Of a DNA stretch of 13,130 nucleotides, positions 6,788-13,130 are shown piece by piece. Within the stretch, counting starts at the first letter, position 1, and each line of letters opens with the position of its first letter. The position numbers were made by a program, and so were the translations under genes. The notes under the pieces were generated by a model. It did no database searches and had not been told where the DNA came from. It worked only from the letters and a program-made list of their open reading frames with translations. The stretch comes from Spirochaetota bacterium (GTDB lineage Bacteria > Spirochaetota > Spirochaetia > Treponematales > UBA12059), in assembly GCA_029565815.1 (NCBI GenBank), contig JAKQNL010000023.1, forward strand, positions 1-13,130, in the 5' to 3' direction.

Positions 6788-7804
6788 TCATGCAGATGCA
6801 AACAAGAGAACCACGCTTGAGAGCCCGTATCGAAGGGCCATGAACAAGAGCATGCACCCGACTGTCTGGGCCCACATGAGCCGGACGGAGCGCGTAATAT
6901 CCTTGGCTTGAGGCTCGTGTCCGACCGGGTTCAACCACGGCCTATAGGCTATGCCTTCTGGATAGGCTACAGGTCCGCCCAGGCGTAGGTCCAAAGCGCC
7001 CGCAAACGCGGATTCCGGGTGACCTGCATTCGGGCTTTCGCTGTCCAACCGCTGTTTTCTTAGGCAGGAAAAAGCTTTGCCTACGTATCCTCTCGCCAGC
7101 GGCGCGCAGATCGCGATAACAAGTCCGCCGAGCCTGGCCGGAAGCATATTAGCGGCGTCGTCGGCACGGGCAGCCACTGCTCCGAAACGCAGATAGCGCT
7201 CGTTCTTGTGGCCAAACATGCTGTCCATAGTGTTGATTGCCCGGTACGCGAATGCTGCCCATGGCCCGGCAAGCGCAGCCCAGAATATCGGCGCGCCTAT
7301 GCCGTCAACACAGCTTTCCGCTACGCTTTCCACGCAGGCTCGCGCGATGTCATGCTCCCCGGCCCGGGAAACATCCCGTCCTACCATCATGGAAACGGCT
7401 TGGCGCGTTGCCGTAAGGTGTTCTTCGCCGGCGCTATGTTCAAGTGCTTTCTGTACCCGTAGCGCATGACGGCTCAGGTCAGTGGGCGCGATGGAAGCCC
7501 ACAGGATGCATGCGTCCATAGCGATGCCGGCCAAATAGCCTGCTTTCCACGCAAACGATGAAAGGGCAAGGGCGCACAGGGCGCTTGTTCCAGCGACAAA
7601 GAGCCAGCACAGCGTCCCAGCGAGGGCGGGCTGGCGTTTTCCAAACATGCGCCGTGTCAGTGCTTCAATTCGTGCTGCCAGGCCGCCCAGCAGGCGTACC
7701 GGGTGCAGGCTGAAGCTCGGGTCGCCAATGGCAAGATCCAGGGCTAAGCCTAGCAGGAGGGCTAGCCCGGTAGCCATGCATGAATGCCGGACCAGCTCGG
7801 TCAT
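6788..7804 (-). CDS. cbiB: Adenosylcobinamide-phosphate synthase (CbiB)
   Basis: This 338-residue polytopic membrane enzyme of cobalamin assembly couples adenosylcobyric acid to (R)-1-amino-2-propanol phosphate. CbiB motifs occur in order: LAIGDPSFSLHPVRLLG (24-40), ESVAESCVDGIGAPIFW (159-175), NTMDSMFGHKNERY (191-204), DDAAN (215-219) and NAGHPES (259-265), with hydrophobic helices between them. The length is close to the family norm. The ATG at 7802-7804 overlaps the stop of the upstream fusion gene as ATGA, and AAGGA lies about nine bases upstream. The open frame continues back to 7951 but only as a shadow of the upstream gene. It is the last gene of the operon. Both of its substrates would be supplied by the fusion protein encoded just before it. 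Confidence 0.95.
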   Translation of the reverse strand: MTELVRHSCMATGLALLLGLALDLAIGDPSFSLHPVRLLGGLAARIEALTRRMFGKRQPALAGTLCWLFVAGTSALCALALSSFAWKAGYLAGIAMDACILWASIAPTDLSRHALRVQKALEHSAGEEHLTATRQAVSMMVGRDVSRAGEHDIARACVESVAESCVDGIGAPIFWAALAGPWAAFAYRAINTMDSMFGHKNERYLRFGAVAARADDAANMLPARLGGLVIAICAPLARGYVGKAFSCLRKQRLDSESPNAGHPESAFAGALDLRLGGPVAYPEGIAYRPWLNPVGHEPQAKDITRSVRLMWAQTVGCMLLFMALRYGLSSVVLLFASA

Positions 7805-10383
7805 AAGCCAAGATCCTTGTAAAGGGTATTCATATCTATATGGGGCCGTACCGCGTCCGCCAGGTTTTGTAAACGCTCGTCCAAAGAGCGGTAGCGCGTC
7901 GGGCTCCGTGGCGCCATGCCCCGTGCTACGCGGATGCCGTTCAAGAACCATGCCCGTGTCGCATCGTCGTCAAAAAGGCCATGCAGGTAGCAGCCCCACG
8001 CTTGCCCATGCCGATACGCAATGATGTCCCCAGCCTCGGAGCGCATGAACGGGACAGCCGCTTCCGACAGCGCTACGGTCTTGCCGTGGTGAATCTCGTA
8101 GCCGCGCGGCCGCAGTCCGCTAGCATCTCCCAGGATGGTCGCACAACCCTGGCGCAGGGTCTTTTCCAAGGCCATGGATGTGGCCACGGGGATGAGGTCA
8201 AGTCCCGGGACGGGGCCTGTGCTCGATTCGATGCACAGCGGGTCTTCGATGGAGCGTCCGAGCATCTGAAAGCCGCCGCAGATGCCTACGACTGTGCCGC
8301 CGGCTCTTGCGTGTTCCCTTATGGCATGGGCCAGGCCGGTGCTGGCAAGCCAAGCGAGGTCTGACACGGTGGATTTAGAACCTGGAATGATAAGCGCGTC
8401 CCAGTTCCGGGCGGCCAGTTCTTGTCCGGAGCCGAGTACGCACAGCTCCACATCGTCGTCCGCAACGAATGGATCTAGGTCGGTCAGATTGGAACCGTGC
8501 GGCAGGGCGGCCACTGCGATTTTTATAGGAGCGTTCGGTCGGCCGGTGGCGCGTATATTCGCTTCGTCTTCTTCGGGAATGTCGATGCCTTTGAGCATGG
8601 GTACGCAGCCGAGCACCGGGATGCCGCTACGGTCGCGGGTCATGGCGAATGCGTCGCCAAGCAGGGCAGGATCTCCCCGAAACTTGTTGACCAGAAAGCC
8701 GGAGAATAGGGCAAGCTCCTGTGGCAGCATACAGGCCGCATGGCCTATGAAGGATGCGAACACGCCGCCCCTGTCTATGTCGCCCACAAGGAGCACGCGC
8801 GCACCGGCGTGTACGGCCGCCGACATGTTCACGATGTCCCTGGCTTTTAGGTTGATTTCCGCCGGGCTTCCTGCGCCTTCCATGACGATCAAGGAGTGTT
8901 CTGAAGCCAGCGAGTCGTATGCGCTTCGAGCCGTCTCCTTAACCCGGTCGTGGATGGCGTAGTAGTCGCGGGCTTCCATGGAGCCAATCGACCGGCCCAT
9001 AAGAATTACCTGGGATCCCCGTTCGTGCTCCGGTTTCAAAAGCACCGGGTTCATGCGCACGTCCGGCTCAAGCCCGCATGCAGCCGCCTGTACCGCCTGG
9101 GCCCGACCAAGCTCAAGTCCGTCGGGGCTGAGCGCTGAGTTGAGGGCCATGTTTTGGGCTTTGTACGGAGCAACGTCCAGGCCGTCGTTTCGGAATATGC
9201 GGCAGAGCGCGGCAGTTATAAGACTTTTACCCGCTCCGGAAGAGGTCCCGGCAACCATGAGGGCCGGCTTTCGTTTCCTGTATGCGGCTTTCGGCGCAAT
9301 GCGTGAGCCCAGGAGACGCTCAATGCACTCGGCTATCCTGTCGTTTTCTTCTGGCGTACGGAGCGCTACGCGGAGCCAGTCTGGACCCAGGCCGGGCCAA
9401 GCGATGCAGCGGCGAAAGCCTATGCCTTCAAGGGCAGCCCGGTCTGCGAGCGTTGCCGCGTCCATGGGCGCATGGGCTGGGTCTATGCGCAGAAGGTAGA
9501 AATTAGCCTTCGACGGCTGTAGCTCCAATCCGGGAAGCGCACCCAGGCGGATGGTCATGCGCGATCGCTCGGCCTGTATCAGGGCAAGGGTCCGCTGTCT
9601 TCTGCCTTGGGCGTCCGGATCGGTAAACGCCCTGCGAGCGAAAGCCTCTGCTACCGAGTTTAAGGGCCAGGATGGTATGGCTGCGCGGATAAGGCGGGCC
9701 CTGTCCGGGGCCGTATGTATCCATCCGCACCGAATGCCCGGTACGCACCAGTATTTGGTCATGGATCGTATGAGCACGATGTTGGGCAGCGACGAGAAAA
9801 CATGCACGCTTTCCGCAGGGTCCGCGCCGTCCGAGAAATCTATGAATGATTCGTCTACCGCGAACAGGGCGTTCTTGTGCTCGGCAGCGGCTGTGGCCAC
9901 CGAATGGGGGTAGCCTGGCGGCAGCTTTCCGTCCGGGTTGTTTGGCGCTCCGAGCCAGACTATGGCCTCGGGCGCCGAAGCAAGTCCGTACAAGGCCGCG
10001 CTCCACGTTGGGTACGACACAATCGTTCGCCCGGCAGCCAGGGCCGATTCCCGATAGGAGGAGTAGCATGGATCGATGAGCGCGTGGGTGCGCTGGCCCG
10101 TGCATCGGCTGATGGCGAAAATCAGCTCATCCGCGCCGTTACCGAACACTAGTTTGTCCGGGTCAGTACCCAGTGCCTTGGCTGCCGTTTCTCGAAGGCG
10201 GCTGTATGTTGGCTCAGGATAGGCCCCGCACTCGCGGCGGCCTTCCAGGAAGGCGGCATCTAGCCATTGTGGCGGGCCAAGCGGGTTCAGGTTTGCGCTG
10301 GCGTCGATGAGCTGGCCCTTGTCCAGGCCGCTCATGGTCGAAAGCGCTTCTATGTTTCCCCCGTGCGTGTTCTGTCCTGTCAG
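7801..10383 (-). CDS. cobD-cobQ: Fused threonine-phosphate decarboxylase (CobD) and cobyric acid synthase (CobQ/CbiP)
   Basis: This 860-residue two-domain cobalamin enzyme starts at CTG. Residues 1 to about 350 are a fold-type I PLP enzyme that would decarboxylate threonine phosphate to aminopropanol phosphate. It has HGGN (7-10), SANLNPLGPP, the PLP lysine in SMTKYW (K210), VDESFIDF, and RVALRTPEEN near the end. After a short basic linker, residues about 370-860 are CobQ, which amidates adenosylcobyrinic diamide. It shows GTSSGAGKS (379-387), QNMALNS, the DIVNM region, the glutaminase nucleophile Cys702 in GICGG, and His801 in YLHG. Both halves look complete. The first ATG (10335) would delete HGGN. 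The CTG overlaps the cobT stop as CTGA and has GAGGTGG four bases upstream, so I prefer it. The stop overlaps the cbiB start. Confidence 0.93.
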   Translation of the reverse strand: MTGQNTHGGNIEALSTMSGLDKGQLIDASANLNPLGPPQWLDAAFLEGRRECGAYPEPTYSRLRETAAKALGTDPDKLVFGNGADELIFAISRCTGQRTHALIDPCYSSYRESALAAGRTIVSYPTWSAALYGLASAPEAIVWLGAPNNPDGKLPPGYPHSVATAAAEHKNALFAVDESFIDFSDGADPAESVHVFSSLPNIVLIRSMTKYWCVPGIRCGWIHTAPDRARLIRAAIPSWPLNSVAEAFARRAFTDPDAQGRRQRTLALIQAERSRMTIRLGALPGLELQPSKANFYLLRIDPAHAPMDAATLADRAALEGIGFRRCIAWPGLGPDWLRVALRTPEENDRIAECIERLLGSRIAPKAAYRKRKPALMVAGTSSGAGKSLITAALCRIFRNDGLDVAPYKAQNMALNSALSPDGLELGRAQAVQAAACGLEPDVRMNPVLLKPEHERGSQVILMGRSIGSMEARDYYAIHDRVKETARSAYDSLASEHSLIVMEGAGSPAEINLKARDIVNMSAAVHAGARVLLVGDIDRGGVFASFIGHAACMLPQELALFSGFLVNKFRGDPALLGDAFAMTRDRSGIPVLGCVPMLKGIDIPEEDEANIRATGRPNAPIKIAVAALPHGSNLTDLDPFVADDDVELCVLGSGQELAARNWDALIIPGSKSTVSDLAWLASTGLAHAIREHARAGGTVVGICGGFQMLGRSIEDPLCIESSTGPVPGLDLIPVATSMALEKTLRQGCATILGDASGLRPRGYEIHHGKTVALSEAAVPFMRSEAGDIIAYRHGQAWGCYLHGLFDDDATRAWFLNGIRVARGMAPRSPTRYRSLDERLQNLADAVRPHIDMNTLYKDLGL

Positions 10384-11468
10384 AAATCCACCTCGTCACT
10401 GGGAGCCGAAGAAACGGCTAGCTGGGAAAAGCGCGCCATGCTTGAAGCTATTTTGCATGCAAGCTCCACGATGAAGCCGCCAAGCACAGCTCCGGTTCCT
10501 TCACCAAGCCTCATGTCCAACGCTACGATAGGATCCAGGCCAAGCATGTCCAGTGCGTGGCGGTGGCCGCGTACCCTGGAAAGGTGGCCTGCAAACATCG
10601 AGTCCACGGATGTTGGATCGATGCGCGCGGCCAGGCAGGCTCCGGATGTGATGGGAAATCCGTCGAGCATGCACGCGACGCCGGTTCCTGCAAGGCCAAG
10701 GCACAAACCGGCTGCCGTGGCGATTTCCGGACCGGCAAATGCCTGTCCTGCTTTTAGCGCGCCAGCTGCGTTGGAAGGAAACGGCCCGTGTAATGCTAGT
10801 GCTTTTTCTATAACCTGTCGTTTGCGCGCAAGCATGGCGTCGTCTATGCCGGTGCCGCGGTCCACTACCAAATCCAGATCCAGGCCCAATGCGGCCAGTA
10901 CGGCGGCCGCGCTTGTGGTGTTCCCAATGCCCATGTCACCGAGCGCTACCATATCGTAGCCAGAAGCCACGGCGAATCGAGCAAGGGCTTTGCCGTTTTC
11001 TATGCATGCAGCAAAACCAGCTTCACCCAAGGCAGGAACCTTTGCAAAATTCGCAGAACCCCGCACTGCCTTCATCGAAAAGAATCCGGGCGCTCCCGCT
11101 TTGGATTCGGTACATGGCTTGGATGCATCCTGGGACGGCCAGGCGGGCAAATCGCCAGCGACGCCTGCGTCTACCGCATACACGTCAAACCCGCAGTGGG
11201 CGGAAAACACGTTGATGGCAGCTCCTTCGGCCATGAAGTTGTGCATCATCTGGGCGGTAACCTCGCTTGGGTACAGCGATACGCCTTCGGCGGCTACGCC
11301 ATGGTCGCCTGCAAGCACAAAGACGGATTTGCGCCGTATCCTGGGCGGTACCTGTTTTTGCACTGCAGACAGCCTGAGCGCATAGTCTTCCAGCTTGCCC
11401 AGGCTGCCCTTGGGTTTGGTAAGATCGTCCAGCAGTTCCTGCATGGTGGAGTGTGACTTATTGTTCAC
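10380..11468 (-). CDS. cobT: Nicotinate-nucleotide:dimethylbenzimidazole phosphoribosyltransferase (CobT)
   Basis: This 362-residue enzyme activates the lower-ligand base by making its alpha-ribazole phosphate from nicotinate mononucleotide. Motifs are KPKGSLGKLE near the N-terminus, VLAGDHGVAAEGVSLYPSEV, GDMGIGNTTSAA, VDRGTGIDD, and LGEGTGA with the catalytic glutamate at position 323. The first motif usually begins about 20 residues further in, so the N-terminus is short. The third is more often GE than GD. I take the GTG at 11466-11468 because AAAGGG lies seven bases upstream; the ATG at 11444 has no such site. The start overlaps the end of the ATPase gene by 11 bases, and the stop overlaps the CTG of cobD-cobQ. 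No cobS or cobU is visible. Confidence 0.95.
   Translation of the reverse strand: MNNKSHSTMQELLDDLTKPKGSLGKLEDYALRLSAVQKQVPPRIRRKSVFVLAGDHGVAAEGVSLYPSEVTAQMMHNFMAEGAAINVFSAHCGFDVYAVDAGVAGDLPAWPSQDASKPCTESKAGAPGFFSMKAVRGSANFAKVPALGEAGFAACIENGKALARFAVASGYDMVALGDMGIGNTTSAAAVLAALGLDLDLVVDRGTGIDDAMLARKRQVIEKALALHGPFPSNAAGALKAGQAFAGPEIATAAGLCLGLAGTGVACMLDGFPITSGACLAARIDPTSVDSMFAGHLSRVRGHRHALDMLGLDPIVALDMRLGEGTGAVLGGFIVELACKIASSMARFSQLAVSSAPSDEVDF
10388..10394 (-). promoter_or_regulatory. Ribosome binding site that supports the CTG start of cobD-cobQ
   Basis: Read on the minus strand, GAGGTGG lies four bases before CTG 10383-10381, inside the last codons of cobT. It is the best match to the 16S rRNA 3' end in this junction. 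The first in-frame ATG (10335) has no comparable sequence before it. In the same frame a TGA occurs just upstream of this site, and no ATG, GTG or TTG lies between that stop and the HGGN codons. Confidence 0.7.
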
Positions 11469-12294
11469 GTGTTATCCCTTTCTTTTTCCGCGCGATGGGT
11501 AGGACGAAGGGTCCAAACCTGTCGTGGTTTCCGTGTATGAATTCGGTTTCGTATGCTTCTTCCAGCCGCTGTGGGCTGAGCACTTCTGCCGTTGGGCCGA
11601 AATGCGAATTGCCTGCCTTGTCCAACAGCAGCACTTTGGATGCAAAGCGCCTGGCCGCATTCACGTCGTGCATGCTGACCAGTACCGCTTTGCCGCCCTC
11701 GGCCAGCTTTGCCAGTATTTCCAAGAGCTCTACTTGGCGGCCAGGATCCAGGTGTGCTGCCGGCTCGTCCAGGGCCAAAAGCTGCGTGCCCTGTGCAAGC
11801 GCCCGTGCAAGCAAGACGCGCCTGGCTTCGCCGCCGGACAGCTGGTTAAGCTGCCGTTCGGAAAAGTCGGACGCGTCCATCGCTGCCAGGGCTTCGTCCA
11901 CAGCCATGCGCTCTTTGTGGCCGAAGGAGCCGAAGGGTCCAAGCCGGGCGTACAGGCCCTGTGCTACCAGTTCTCGTGCGCTGTATGACCAGCTGCTGTC
12001 CGCTTGCTGGGGAACCCACGCCGCGAGGCGCGCCCTTTGCCTGTTGTTAAGAGAAGATAATGGCTGGTCGCCCAGGCGAATTAAGCCGCCAAGAGGGGGC
12101 AGTAAGCCCATGCAGGTTTTTAGTAGGGTGGTTTTTCCTGACCCGTTAGGACCAAGTATGGCAACCAGTTCTCCTTGTGCTACCGAAAGCGATGCGCCGT
12201 GTACAACGATCTTTGGCTGTGCTCCTTGCTGGGTATAGCCTGCACACACGTCGACTGCCATGAGCGAAGAAAGCCCGCTGTCCACAAGGCTCAT
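11458..12294 (-). CDS. btuD: ABC transporter ATP-binding protein, BtuD/FepC type (corrinoid uptake)
   Basis: This 278-residue cytoplasmic ATPase would power the FecCD-type permease encoded just upstream. It has Walker A GPNGSGKTT (48-56), the Q-loop region AWVPQQ, signature LSGGE (152-156), Walker B LLALDEP (D176, E177), and the switch histidine in SMHDVN. The closest relatives by pattern are the vitamin B12, iron-siderophore and haem importer ATPases. Location next to cobT makes corrinoid the likely cargo, which is inference from context. The ATG at 12292-12294 overlaps the permease stop as ATGA and has GGAGG (12302-12306) seven bases upstream. The open frame extends back to 12756 but only as a permease shadow. 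The last 30 or so residues are a family-typical extension ending in a basic stretch. Confidence 0.92.
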   Translation of the reverse strand: MSLVDSGLSSLMAVDVCAGYTQQGAQPKIVVHGASLSVAQGELVAILGPNGSGKTTLLKTCMGLLPPLGGLIRLGDQPLSSLNNRQRARLAAWVPQQADSSWSYSARELVAQGLYARLGPFGSFGHKERMAVDEALAAMDASDFSERQLNQLSGGEARRVLLARALAQGTQLLALDEPAAHLDPGRQVELLEILAKLAEGGKAVLVSMHDVNAARRFASKVLLLDKAGNSHFGPTAEVLSPQRLEEAYETEFIHGNHDRFGPFVLPIARKKKGITREQ

Positions 12295-13130
12295 CGTATG
12301 GCCTCCGAACCGCGCCTGGCGATTTTGTACAGGAAGAAAGGCGCGCCTATGAGGGCGGTAACGGCGCCCACCGGCATTTCCAGCGGAGCAAACAGGGATC
12401 GGGCGGCCGTGTCGGACAACAGGAGCATGGTCGCTCCTAACAGCGCCGATGCGGGTATGAGGTAACGGTGGTTCGGGCCTATCATCCTGCGCGCCAGGTG
12501 TGGGCACACAAGACCGACAAAGCCTATGGCTCCGGCTATGGAAACCGCGCCGGATACCAAAAGCGCGGCGAAGGCTCCGACCACCAGGCGGACTTTGTGC
12601 GGGGAAAGTCCCAAGCTCTTTGCCTCTTCGTCGCCCGATGACAAAAGATCCAGCACGCGGGAAGAAGCCACGGCAGCAATAAACCCGATTATGAGAGCCG
12701 GTGCGGCTGCACGTAGCTGGGCTATGCCGCGGCCGGAAAATCCGCCAAGAAGCCAAAACCAGGCTTGATGCATGTGTTTGTCTTTAAGCACCAGCAGGAT
12801 GGATACACATGCGGAAATGAGCGAGCCCATGGCGGATCCTGCAAGCAAAAGGCTCGCGCTGTCGGATTTTACCCGGCCGGATCCGGCCACCAGGTAAACC
12901 AAAAAGGTAGCGCCTAAGCCACCTAAAAAAGCGGCCCCGCCGACGGGAGAAAAACCCATCCAGCTTGCGCTTAAGCCGGTGGTAATAGCAAGCACCACGC
13001 CCAAGGCGGATCCGGATGAACTTCCTATAACGTACGGATCTGCCAGCGGGTTTCGGAACAGGCCTTGCAACACAGCACCGGCTGCGGCAAGGGCTGCTCC
13101 AACCGATGCCGCAAGGATGGCTCGCGCCAG
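12291..13130 (-). CDS. btuC: ABC transporter permease, FecCD/BtuC family, 5' end outside the window
   Basis: The 279 visible residues are the C-terminal part of a multi-helix inner-membrane permease. The frame is open to the right edge, so roughly 50-70 N-terminal residues are missing, judged from the usual length of about 330-350. Family motifs are GAVLQGLFRNPLADPYVIGSS near the visible start, GFVGLVCPHLARRMIGPNHR in the coupling-helix region, PASALLGA, and ELPVG-like EMPVGAVTALIGAPFFLY close to the C-terminus. It pairs with the ATPase whose ATG overlaps its stop. The same family also carries iron-siderophores and haem; cobalamin or cobinamide is favoured here because the next genes are cobT, cobD-cobQ and cbiB. 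A substrate-binding lipoprotein and any cobalamin riboswitch would lie beyond the right edge. Confidence 0.92.
   Translation of the reverse strand: MARAILAASVGAALAAAGAVLQGLFRNPLADPYVIGSSSGSALGVVLAITTGLSASWMGFSPVGGAAFLGGLGATFLVYLVAGSGRVKSDSASLLLAGSAMGSLISACVSILLVLKDKHMHQAWFWLLGGFSGRGIAQLRAAAPALIIGFIAAVASSRVLDLLSSGDEEAKSLGLSPHKVRLVVGAFAALLVSGAVSIAGAIGFVGLVCPHLARRMIGPNHRYLIPASALLGATMLLLSDTAARSLFAPLEMPVGAVTALIGAPFFLYKIARRGSEAIR

Noticed and set aside
7805..7951. N-terminal extension of cbiB
   Set aside because: CbiB-like sequence starts just after ATG 7804, which overlaps the upstream stop; the extra residues are a shifted reading of the CobQ end.
8282..9499. Plus-strand frames opposite cobD-cobQ (up to 226 codons)
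   Set aside because: They are antisense to conserved enzyme motifs, are rich in Ser, Arg and Ala, and have no family features.
12295..12756. N-terminal extension of the ABC ATPase, about 150 residues
   Set aside because: It lies over the permease coding region in another frame; ATG 12294 has GGAGG at seven bases and gives normal family length.
1..13130. Defence system, prophage, insertion sequence, CRISPR array or tRNA/rRNA
   Set aside because: No transposase, integrase, phage structural gene, terminal inverted repeats, spaced direct repeats or RNA gene signatures were seen; all long frames are explained by housekeeping and cobalamin genes.

Overview
The window is a stretch of ordinary bacterial chromosome, moderately GC-rich, densely packed and free of mobile elements, RNA genes or CRISPR arrays. 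It holds ten complete or nearly complete genes plus two cut by the window edges. The pairing of a NusG-domain-II protein with a Gx-transporter-type membrane protein, the TTG and GTG starts, and a salvage-type B12 locus suggest an anaerobe. A Treponema-like spirochaete is my best guess, at low confidence, because no taxonomic marker gene is present.

Region 1 (1-1680, minus strand) is a tight cluster: slyD (a FKBP prolyl isomerase with a Cys/His-rich tail), then a membrane-anchored NusG_II protein, a Gx transporter/heptaprenyl diphosphate synthase component I-type membrane protein, and the start of another membrane protein that runs off the left edge. Successive genes overlap by 4, 17 and 20 bases. 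An AT-rich divergent intergenic region (1681-1858) separates this cluster from region 2.

Region 2 (1859-6711, plus strand) carries uppP (undecaprenyl-pyrophosphate phosphatase), ftsK/spoIIIE (DNA translocase with two protein-level tandem repeats in its linker) and purK (purine synthesis). A perfect 11-bp stem-loop at 6755-6780 lies between purK and the convergent region 3.

Region 3 (6788 to the right edge, minus strand) is a corrinoid uptake and cobalamin late-assembly operon in the order btuC-like permease (5' end outside the window), btuD-like ATPase, cobT, a cobD-cobQ fusion, and cbiB. All neighbours overlap by 4 to 11 bases, so translation is probably coupled along the whole set. The products would import corrinoid, amidate adenosylcobyric acid (CobQ half), make aminopropanol phosphate (CobD half), join the two (CbiB) and activate the lower-ligand base (CobT). 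Corrin-ring synthesis genes, cobU/cobP, cobS and the substrate-binding protein are not in the window.

The most notable point is the CobD-CobQ fusion. Its conserved N-terminal HGGN motif lies upstream of the first ATG, which implies a CTG start (10383) that overlaps the cobT stop and is preceded by a strong ribosome binding site. I found no clear candidate for an entirely new biological system.
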